DNA of 52,438 nt from Planctomycetota bacterium (GTDB taxonomy: Bacteria; Planctomycetota; Phycisphaerae; Sedimentisphaerales; Anaerobacaceae), in the NCBI GenBank assembly GCA_022563885.1, contig JADFMM010000009.1:1-52438 (forward strand). The letters run 5' to 3'. Each line of letters starts with the position of its first letter. The first letter of the stretch is position 1. The position numbers and the translations under genes were made by a program. Positions 46,140-52,438 of this stretch are shown here, one piece after another. The notes beneath the pieces are model-generated. The model was not told the DNA's origin. It made no database searches and was given only the letters and a program-made list of their open reading frames with translations.

Positions 46140-46147
46140 CCAAGTCT

Positions 46148-46311
46148 GGGAGCCTGTCGAAGAATTCGATCTGGCTTCGAGCGGCCCTTTTTCCGCCTGG
46201 CTGCATCCGGCTGCATCGACGATAGAACCAACATCGCCTGCTTCGCCGTCTTTGCCAGGCGAAAAAATGGCTCGCTCTCGGGCCGACGACGGAATTCTCC
46301 GACAGGCTCCT
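46148..46311. repeat. second inverted-repeat element (about 160 bases)
   Basis: Terminal inverted repeats of about 19-22 bases: left GGAGCCTGTCGAAGAATTC, right complementing GGAGCCTGTCGGAGAATTC (one mismatch, then diverging). An internal stem CGCCTG...CAGGCG is also present. It lies between the convergent SDR and phosphomannomutase genes. It has no coding sequence and no likeness to the first element family. It could be a non-autonomous mobile element or a bidirectional terminator. Confidence 0.6.
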
Positions 46312-46383
46312 GGGAGAGGTGGAATGTGTCCCGCTCGGGCTTTGGGACGGCGAATACTCCGTCGGAAAGAGGGGGGGCGGGAG

Positions 46384-47781
46384 TCAGAATTCCGACGCGT
46401 GCTTGCCGGTCCCCATGGGTTTTCCCAGCAGATCGACCAGGTCTCGGACCTTTTCCTTCAAGAGGTCGGAATCCTTGGCTTCCACGTTGACGCGCAGGAC
46501 GGGCTCGCTGTTGCTGGATCGACAGTTGAACCACCAGTTCTTGTAATCAATTGTTATCCCATCCAGATGGTTGATTTTTCCGTCCCCGTAGTGTTTCGCG
46601 AGCGTTTCCATGGTCTTCGGTTTGTCATCGACGGTGAAGCTAAGCTCGCCGCTGGCGTGGAACCGCCGCAGCGGCCTGAGGAGTTCGCTGAGGGGTCTGT
46701 TGGACTCGCTCACAATGTTGAGCAGGTGCACCAAAGTGATGAATCCAGAGTCTGCCGCGAAGTTCTCCTGGTAGTAAAAATGCCCCGAAAGCTCGCCGCC
46801 AAAAATGGCATGCGTGTCGCGCATGGCCTTCTTCATGAAGGCCTGGCCCACCCCCACCTTGCGAGGCGTGCCATCACGCTTGATGATTTCTTCGGAAACC
46901 ACCCGACTGCACCGGAGATCGTACACGACAACCGCTCTCGGCTTGCGCCTTAGGAAGTAGGGTACCATGATCGCGATCAAATGGTCGTTGGCCACCTGGT
47001 GACCCTTTTCGTCGAGGACGGTCAATCGGTCTGCGTCTCCGTCAAAGCATAGGCCGAAATCGCACTTTTGTTCCTTGACAACAGATCTCAGTTCCTTCAG
47101 ATTCTTCCTTGCCAGAGGGTCCGGATCATGGGAAAAGGTGCCGCTGTGCTCAAAGTTGATTTCGACGACATCGATGGGGAGCCTGCCAAACAAGGGCGGT
47201 ATGAGTTTGCCGGCCATGCCGTTGGAGGCGTCGATGGCGACCTTCAACGGCCGTAGATTTCCCGCGAGGAAGCGCAGCACATGCCGACAGTAGTCCTCCG
47301 TCATATCCAGTTCGGTGACCGTCCCGGTGGGATTGCCCTTCGTGTGCAGCAGGGAACTGGCCAGATGTTGGATGTCCCCTAGGCCTGTGTCGGCCCCTAC
47401 GGGCACGGCCCGGTGACCGGAGATGCTAAACCCGTTGTACTGGGCCGGCTTGTGTGATGCCGTGACCTGGATTCCGCCGCAGGTCTTGAGGTGATTGATA
47501 GCGAAATAAATCTGAGGCGTGTCGATCTGACCCAGATCAATGACACCGACGCCGGTACATCGAATCCCCTTAATCAACCTCTCGGCGAGTTCAGAACTGT
47601 GGGTCCTCATGTCACGCCCGACGCAGATACATTGGGTGTTGCGGAGGCCCCGATCATAACCCCGGATGAGCGAGGGCAAGAAGCGGCCTGCGGCGACCCC
47701 GATCTTCCAGGCGTCGTCGGCACTCAACTGCCCGGGGTAGACGCCCTGAATGTCACAGGACTTGAAGATAGTGGGATCCAT
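46384..47781 (-). CDS. manB: phosphomannomutase/phosphoglucomutase
   Basis: A 465-residue alpha-D-phosphohexomutase. The ATG at 47781 (MDPTIFKSCDIQGVYPGQL) fits the family start; the longer frame has an atypical Cys-rich start. The active-site serine is Ser109 in TASHKP (usually TASHNP), the metal loop is DGDADR, and the C-terminal phosphate-binding RSSNSEPVLRVNVEA is intact. It may supply mannose-1-phosphate or glucose-1-phosphate for sugar nucleotides. It lies 124 bases downstream of the FliA-type sigma gene on the same strand. Confidence 0.93.
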   Translation of the reverse strand: MDPTIFKSCDIQGVYPGQLSADDAWKIGVAAGRFLPSLIRGYDRGLRNTQCICVGRDMRTHSSELAERLIKGIRCTGVGVIDLGQIDTPQIYFAINHLKTCGGIQVTASHKPAQYNGFSISGHRAVPVGADTGLGDIQHLASSLLHTKGNPTGTVTELDMTEDYCRHVLRFLAGNLRPLKVAIDASNGMAGKLIPPLFGRLPIDVVEINFEHSGTFSHDPDPLARKNLKELRSVVKEQKCDFGLCFDGDADRLTVLDEKGHQVANDHLIAIMVPYFLRRKPRAVVVYDLRCSRVVSEEIIKRDGTPRKVGVGQAFMKKAMRDTHAIFGGELSGHFYYQENFAADSGFITLVHLLNIVSESNRPLSELLRPLRRFHASGELSFTVDDKPKTMETLAKHYGDGKINHLDGITIDYKNWWFNCRSSNSEPVLRVNVEAKDSDLLKEKVRDLVDLLGKPMGTGKHASEF

Positions 47782-47905
47782 CGCATCGTCTCCAGAGCGG
47801 CCGCAGCGCGAACACCCGAACCAGCCCGATTCGAGTGCGGCCTGCACCTGCTCTTTCTAAGAGATGCGGAGAAGACTGTCAACTCTGTGCACAGAGAGTG
47901 GTGAC

Positions 47906-48685
47906 TCAGTGAACGGAGAATTCTTTTTTGCGAGTGTTCATTTGGGCCTTGAGTCTCGCGACGATGGAAGAGTGCATCTGGCTAACTCTGGACTCAGAGA
48001 GATCGAGCGTCGCTCCGATTTCCTTCATGGTCATCTCTTCGTAGTAATAGAGGACGATGATCAGCCGTTCTGCGCGGGAGAGGCCTTTGGTGAGCAGATT
48101 CTTGAGGTCGCGTTTCTGAGCCTCAATGAGGGGGTCTTTGCTCTTTTGATCTTTGATAACGTCGATTTCGCACACGTCCCTGTCACCTTCACCTTCACTA
48201 CATGTGGTGTTCAGAGACACAAGGCCGACGGCCTTCGCGTCTTTCTGTAGGCGGTTGAAATCGTTCATCTCCATGTCGAGTTCATGGGCCAACTCCTCCG
48301 CGAAGGGTTTGCGACCCAAACTCAACTCCAATGTGTGTGTGGCCCGTGTGAGTTGATGCGCTCGTGCCCGCACCAGACGAGGCACCCAGTCCATGCTTCT
48401 AAGTTCATCCAGGATAGATCCCTTGATCCGGGGCGCACAGTAAGTTTCGAATTTGACCCCCCTCGCCGGGTCGTAGGCATCGATGGCGTCCATCAGGCCG
48501 AATATGCCGGCGCTGATGAGGTCGTCCAATTCGACCTTGTCGGGCAGCTTGCTGTGAAGCCGTTCTGCCGCGAATCGCACCAGGTCCTGATAATGCTCCA
48601 TCAGGAGGTTTCGGTAACAGTCGTCATGATTCTTGTGAAACTGTTCCCAGGTGTCTTTGATGTCGGGCCGTTGATCTGTTTTCAT
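47906..48685 (-). CDS. fliA: FliA/WhiG-type RNA polymerase sigma factor
   Basis: A 259-residue sigma factor with region 2 (LEDLISAG-type: ELDDLISAGIFGLMDAIDAYDPARG and FETYCAPRIKGSILDELRSM in parts), region 3 (PFAEELAHELDM) and region 4 (MTMKEIGATLDLSESRVSQMHSS), the FliA pattern RVSQMHS. FliA directs transcription of late flagellar and chemotaxis genes. GGAGGA lies before the ATG. A sigma-70-type promoter is upstream, and two CheX-like genes with a sigma-28-like promoter are 2 kb away. Confidence 0.93.
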   Translation of the reverse strand: MKTDQRPDIKDTWEQFHKNHDDCYRNLLMEHYQDLVRFAAERLHSKLPDKVELDDLISAGIFGLMDAIDAYDPARGVKFETYCAPRIKGSILDELRSMDWVPRLVRARAHQLTRATHTLELSLGRKPFAEELAHELDMEMNDFNRLQKDAKAVGLVSLNTTCSEGEGDRDVCEIDVIKDQKSKDPLIEAQKRDLKNLLTKGLSRAERLIIVLYYYEEMTMKEIGATLDLSESRVSQMHSSIVARLKAQMNTRKKEFSVH

Positions 48686-48727
48686 AGGCTTCCTCCATGA
48701 GACCCTATGAGCTGTTTCTCTGCTTTG

Positions 48728-48756
48728 TTTATAGGACGTATAGAATGTTTCTTCAA
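48728..48756 (-). promoter_or_regulatory. sigma-70-type promoter of the fliA-like gene
   Basis: On the minus strand TTGAAG (4 of 6) is 17 bases before TATAAA (5 of 6), about 40 bases before the start codon of the FliA-type gene. Confidence 0.55.
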
Positions 48757-48911
48757 TGTGCTGCCATCCCGCCGACCGTGCCGGCGAAACATTCAGGTGA
48801 TAGCCTTATTCAATCTTCACGATTAACAGTCCTTATCGATCCATGCACCGATAACTTTAGGAACCGAAGGATAAGTTTGATAAAAGTGGATGGTTAGGAA
48901 TCGAACGAATA

Positions 48912-49352
48912 CTAGGCGACGTTTCTCGGGACTCGCTGCGCGGCGGCCCAGGGTCGGTCGGATGCGCCCATTTCAATCAATCGCTGTGCGACTCGTGCGT
49001 TTGTCGCGTTCTGCGCGAGTTTCTGAGCTTGGTATTGGTAGTATCTCTCCGTGTGTGGTCGCAACCTGGCCGCGTCCTCGTCTTCGGCGGGCGTCACGTT
49101 GAAAGCCCCCTCTGGCAGAAACTGAATGTCCTCGGTGTCACGCAACACCAGGCGATTGTGGGTCATGTACTCGGTCAAGGCCGCGTCCACGATCTGTGAG
49201 AACGCCTCGGCATCCAGGTCCTTGGGTATGAATCCGGGCTTTTCAAGGAAGCGAATGTTGTCGATCAACACCTGCTCTCGTGACTGCGTGAAATGTAGTA
49301 TCATGTTCAGGAGTTCTAAGATGGTCTCAGTATCGGAAGAAACAGGCTGCAT
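48912..49352 (-). CDS. conserved-looking protein of unknown function
   Basis: A 146-residue protein, soluble and helical by look, beginning MQPVSSDTETILELLNMILH. AGAGGT lies upstream of the ATG. It has DLDAEAFSQIVDAALTEYMT and a C-terminal Ala/Arg-rich part. I recognise no family. It lies upstream of the FliA-type gene on the same strand, separated by 226 bases, so the link to motility is weak. Confidence 0.6.
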   Translation of the reverse strand: MQPVSSDTETILELLNMILHFTQSREQVLIDNIRFLEKPGFIPKDLDAEAFSQIVDAALTEYMTHNRLVLRDTEDIQFLPEGAFNVTPAEDEDAARLRPHTERYYQYQAQKLAQNATNARVAQRLIEMGASDRPWAAAQRVPRNVA

Positions 49353-49449
49353 AGTGGACCTCTGCTCAACAAAAAAAGGGATCTCTGCTTCGAATTGATT
49401 TGGACCTTACCCTGCCCTCATAGGTGAGGGGCGCAGGGATCTCCACTGC

Positions 49450-49635
49450 TTAGGGAACGGCAAGAAATAACTTGGACTTTTGAATGCCCAATTGCACCCC
49501 ATCTTTGATCGCTTCTTAATCGCGAAATCCGCGCAGTAGGACAGCTACGCCTGTGGTTTCGCTCAATCGGGCGCGACCCAATATGGGGCACACTTGGACC
49601 CCAAATTGCCCAACTTATTTCTTGCCGATCCCTAA
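49450..49635 (-). repeat. MITE-like inverted-repeat element, copy 2 (full length)
   Basis: 186 bases with terminal repeats TTAGGGAACGGCAAGAAATAA and its counterpart (TTAGGGATCGGCAAGAAATAA on the other strand). Oriented opposite to the copy at 4784, with which it aligns end to end. A TA is found next to GGGA at both ends, which may be a TA target duplication as in IS630/Tc1-type elements (inference). No transposase inside. Confidence 0.85.
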
Positions 49636-49640
49636 GACGC

Positions 49641-49793
49641 GAGGCGGCCCTGGCTGTCCTGCGAATTGCGGAAACCACCAGGCGATCCGACAGATCGGCG
49701 GCGCGGGCTTTGGCGGCGCAAGTCATCGAGTTGGATGTGTCTGCCGACATCAACCGGCGGGCACGGAGGATCGTAGAGAGGAGACGGCGATAG
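49641..49793 (+). pseudogene. possible gene remnant beside the element
   Basis: A 50-codon frame (EAALAVLRIAETTRRSDRSA...RRARRIVERRRR, stop TAG at 49791) with helix-like Ala/Arg composition. It begins right at the edge of the mobile-type element and has no start codon of its own. It could be the tail of a gene cut by the element, or a chance open frame in G+C-rich DNA. Confidence 0.25.
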
Positions 49794-49981
49794 GGTCTAT
49801 CCATAGCATCAGTGCCCACAAGTCAGATGATATAGGCCCTTCCTGGGTTTCCGGGATTCACGAAGTTCGACGGAATAGGAGATACTGTTGCGCAGCGCCG
49901 CCGGCGCTGGGATTTGGGGATGAAAAGAGTTTTGCCTACCAGAAGTGGGGGCGGTAAAAAACAGCTCGCCGGAGATATCAG
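49794..49981. other. gap without recognised gene
   Basis: No supported gene or RNA is seen here. It precedes the candidate sigma-28 promoter. Confidence 0.35.
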
Positions 49982-49982
49982 T

Positions 49983-50009
49983 TAAGGCCCTTCAACTGCC
50001 TGTCGATAA
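49983..50009 (+). promoter_or_regulatory. candidate sigma-28 (FliA) promoter of the CheX-like genes
   Basis: TAAG (sigma-28 consensus TAAA) is followed, after exactly 15 bases, by GTCGATAA (consensus GCCGATAA, 7 of 8). It points at the CheX-like gene 207 bases further. A FliA-type sigma factor is encoded at 47906. Confidence 0.45.
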
Positions 50010-50215
50010 AATCAGTTAGCCGGATGACGTATGGCCTCGCCACGGCAGTCCGGTGAGGCGGTGTAGCGGCATAGGGCACGGGAAGTCACCCACACGCCAC
50101 GATGGAACGAAACGCTCGTACATCGAGATTTTGAAGGCCCCGTAAACACCTTGGAGGTCATGCATCCAGAACTAGAACAGGTGACGACTTTCGACGCATT
50201 AAGAGGACTGGCAGG

Positions 50216-50689
50216 ATGATTGATCAGATCAGTATGAGTGAAACACTGCTTGATGCGGCCAAAGAGGTCTTTGAAACCATGATCTTCATGAGCATCACGG
50301 AAAAAGAAGACCAGGAAGCGGCGATCGTCGGTAACGCCTATTTGGGGACGATCTCATTCAAAGGGGACATTGCGGGGTGTCTAGGCGTCACGTTCGAGGA
50401 GGCAGCGGCCAAGGCGGTTGCCGCCAACATGCTCTGCCTGGAGCCGGATGAAGCGGTGTCGGAAGCGGATCTTGCCGATGCCGTGGGTGAAGTGGCCAAC
50501 ATGGTCATGGGCGGTGTGAAGAGTCGCTTGCTAGGCGAAATAGGATCGATTGAACTCTCCATTCCCACCGTCATCTCGGGACGGACCCTCAAGAGCAATG
50601 TGGGAGACTGCACGAGCCGGATCGTCAAACGCGTGCACGTCGATGCCTTTGAGGGAGAACTGTCCTTCCTGGCGCGATCCAATGGCTAA
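50216..50689 (+). CDS. CheX-like chemotaxis phosphatase
   Basis: A 157-residue CheC/CheX/FliY-type protein. The phosphatase signature is GEVANMVMGGVK with Glu92-x-x-Asn95, the residues that in CheX act on phospho-CheY. Two symmetrical beta-sheet halves are suggested by GTISFKGDIAGCLGVTF and RVHVDAFEGELSFLARSN. AAGAGGA lies nine bases before the ATG. It is followed after 38 bases by a longer CheX-like protein. Likely cytoplasmic, acting in the chemotaxis signal. Confidence 0.85.
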   Translation: MIDQISMSETLLDAAKEVFETMIFMSITEKEDQEAAIVGNAYLGTISFKGDIAGCLGVTFEEAAAKAVAANMLCLEPDEAVSEADLADAVGEVANMVMGGVKSRLLGEIGSIELSIPTVISGRTLKSNVGDCTSRIVKRVHVDAFEGELSFLARSNG

Positions 50690-50727
50690 TTCCCGTGTGG
50701 TAACCGACATCTAGTTTGGTGTTGTCC

Positions 50728-52167
50728 ATGTCAACAGCCCAAGGCAGTATTGAGTCAACGGTCGTCGAACTCTCTGAAGAGGCATTGAACGCCTTTGCTG
50801 ATGACATCTCCACTATGTTTGACGTGGAGATTAAATGCGAACAGACCGACGTTGGCCTGCGAACGCTTGCCGATATCCAAAAGCGCTATAGGAAAGTATC
50901 GACCTTTCACTCCGTTCACTGCGAGGGCGTCTTGAGTGGGACTTTCGTGGTCGGATTTGACTGTGGTGGTCTGTTTACGCTCGGCGGTGTGATTGTCATG
51001 CTGCCGACCGACCGCGTCAAGGAGAGCGCCAAGCAACCCACGCTGAGTGAAGCCGAAGCCATGAGAGATGCCGTGAGCGAAGTCGGCAATCTGCTGGTTG
51101 GGGCTTGGGACCGCGTGTTTCGCCAAGAGTTGGAAGGCCACAAGCATTTTCGTAAGGGAAACACCTTCGTTGGGAACCCGTGGGACACGACTGAGTCGGT
51201 ATTCGGTCTGTCCCTGGCGGAGGAGTTTCACTACATCGAATACAAGATGACGGTCGATGACTTCACCCCCTTCACCTGTGGCGTGATCTTTCCCCTGGCG
51301 ACTCTACTGGAAAAAGAGAGTGAATCCCAGCCGGCCGCGTCTGCGCCCGAGCCGGACGAGGCTTCGGCGCCGGAAGCGACCGCCGAGCCGAAACCTGAAC
51401 CCGACCCTGAGCCAAGCCCGCCTGCCGCGGAGGAACCGGTCCAAAGGCGCGAGCCGATCACAGAGCCCGCCGCCGCAGAGTTGCCGGATGAACAAGCGAC
51501 TCCGGAGACAGATCCAAAACCGACCGATGCCTCGGAAGTGCCGGATGTAGCACCTGCTCCGCAGATTCAGCCCCAAGCGAACATTCAACCGGAGGAGGTT
51601 GATGAAAAGACGGTGGCTCCAAGGGATGTCCCCCGGCCTCCAAGCGCAAGCACACCCGCCCGTGTGATTGCAAGCAACGAAGGCTTGGCGGATATCCTGA
51701 GCTTGCCGGTCAGGGAGGTCATGGACACCCGCGTGGTGTGGGGACGTCCGAGCGAGAGTGTCCAGGACCTCCTCTCCAAGATGCAACAGCACGACGTGGG
51801 CTACGCCATGATCGGAGAAGAGGGTGTGCTGGACGGCATCGTGTCGAAATCGAATATCCTGGGCGCGATCAGTCCTTATCTGCGTCCCGTCTTCGCCAAG
51901 TGGCACACGCCGGCCGATGATGCGACGTTGAACATCAAGATCCAGTGGGTCATGACTCGCCCCGTACGCACCGTCGGCCCGCACGCCACCCTGGGTATCG
52001 CCATTGAATCCATGCAGCATTTTGGAGGCCGCTGTCTACCTGTGATGGGCGACCGGGGAGAGGTGCAGGGGATACTGACTGTATTTGACATCTTCAGGAT
52101 CTTCTCCCGGAACGACCAGTTTGGTACCAGCGGCAGAACCCCTCAGGCGCCCTGTCTGATGATCTAG
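50728..52167 (+). CDS. CheX-like domain fused to a CBS-domain pair
   Basis: A 479-residue protein. The ATG at 50728 (MSTAQGSIESTV) is used; earlier TTG/GTG codons are in frame but have no better ribosome site. Residues 1 to about 205 resemble CheX, with SEVGNLLVGAWDRVF carrying Glu118-x-x-Asn121. Residues about 215-320 are a Pro/Glu/Ala-rich linker. Residues about 330-470 are two CBS motifs (VREVMDTRVV...DGIVSKSNILGAI and WVMTRPVRTV...VQGILTVFDIFRIF), which in other proteins bind adenosine nucleotides. The fusion suggests a phosphatase tuned by a nucleotide. Confidence 0.88.
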   Translation: MSTAQGSIESTVVELSEEALNAFADDISTMFDVEIKCEQTDVGLRTLADIQKRYRKVSTFHSVHCEGVLSGTFVVGFDCGGLFTLGGVIVMLPTDRVKESAKQPTLSEAEAMRDAVSEVGNLLVGAWDRVFRQELEGHKHFRKGNTFVGNPWDTTESVFGLSLAEEFHYIEYKMTVDDFTPFTCGVIFPLATLLEKESESQPAASAPEPDEASAPEATAEPKPEPDPEPSPPAAEEPVQRREPITEPAAAELPDEQATPETDPKPTDASEVPDVAPAPQIQPQANIQPEEVDEKTVAPRDVPRPPSASTPARVIASNEGLADILSLPVREVMDTRVVWGRPSESVQDLLSKMQQHDVGYAMIGEEGVLDGIVSKSNILGAISPYLRPVFAKWHTPADDATLNIKIQWVMTRPVRTVGPHATLGIAIESMQHFGGRCLPVMGDRGEVQGILTVFDIFRIFSRNDQFGTSGRTPQAPCLMI

Positions 52168-52438
52168 TCTTGCCGTGCGCATCTGCCTCGGGCAATTGAT
52201 TGGCAATCGCACTTCGGCTCGACCCGACTCTCATCACTGGGTTCCTCATGTTGATGCGATTCTGCGGAGTCACTCGTCTTGAGCGCACGCTTGATCGAAC
52301 CCGCCATCTTCTTGGGGTCGAACCAGCCCTGCTTCGCCAGGACCAACCCCTTGGGGTCCACCAGCAGGGCGACATTGGGTCCGGCGCCCAAAGCACGCCA
52401 CCCGTCGTGGTTCATACAGTCCACCAGCATCTTGGATT
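52164..52438 (-). CDS. thioredoxin-like protein, C-terminal part (runs off window)
   Basis: A C-terminal fragment of about 90 codons, open to the right edge. The part NVALLVDPKGLVLAKQGWFD resembles the end of a thioredoxin/redoxin fold (VDPxG). The tail is hydrophilic with several Cys (CDCQS). The CxxC active site, if any, lies outside the window. It converges with the CheX-CBS gene and the two stop codons overlap by four bases. Confidence 0.5.
   Translation of the reverse strand, partial: SKMLVDCMNHDGWRALGAGPNVALLVDPKGLVLAKQGWFDPKKMAGSIKRALKTSDSAESHQHEEPSDESRVEPKCDCQSIARGRCARQD

Overview
This window is bacterial chromosome dominated by one of the largest ribosomal-protein/transcription gene arrays a genome can carry. 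Taxonomy is inference. The low-identity ribosomal proteins, the absence of rpmD (L30) from its usual place, the FliA/CheX pair and general protein style point me to a Gram-negative-type phylum such as Planctomycetota (Phycisphaerae-like), but no marker here proves it.

Layout. (1) Positions 1-1800: edge of a probable integrated element. A patatin-like lipase gene runs off the left end at about 45% G+C over the first 300 bases, lower than its neighbours by eye. A tyrosine recombinase gene lies directly beside the 3' end of the initiator tRNA-fMet and its terminator. (2) Positions 1818-36306: a run on the minus strand, read right to left. It starts with tRNA-Thr, tuf, rpmG, tRNA-Trp, secE, nusG, rplKAJL, rpoBC and rpsLG-fusA. 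It continues through the S10, spc and alpha blocks (rpsJ to rplQ, including secY, adk, map and infA), then a HIT hydrolase and tRNA-fMet. Together these supply the ribosome, RNA polymerase core, two elongation factors, Sec translocon subunits and start-methionine processing. (3) Positions 36542-39859: a secreted HEAT-repeat protein and a XerD-type recombinase, both minus strand. (4) Positions 40261-46139: plus-strand genes for a lipoprotein, a galE-like epimerase, a ROK sugar kinase, L-arabinose isomerase, a DCC-family thiol protein, a small conserved protein and a pteridine-reductase-like SDR. (5) Positions 46384-49352: phosphomannomutase, a FliA-type sigma factor and an unknown protein, minus strand. 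(6) Positions 50216-52167: two CheX-like genes, the second fused to a CBS pair, behind a possible sigma-28 promoter. A thioredoxin-like fragment runs off the right end.

The most unusual things are these. A family of short inverted-repeat elements has two copies that abut the stop codons of rpsK and rpsJ exactly, a deletion copy in the S10 leader and a fourth copy 30 kb away. Ribosomal protein L22 is fused to an N-terminal HTH (XRE-like) domain. S12 has arginine at position 88, where lysine is usual. The CheX-CBS fusion and the patatin/integrase island edge at tRNA-fMet also deserve attention.
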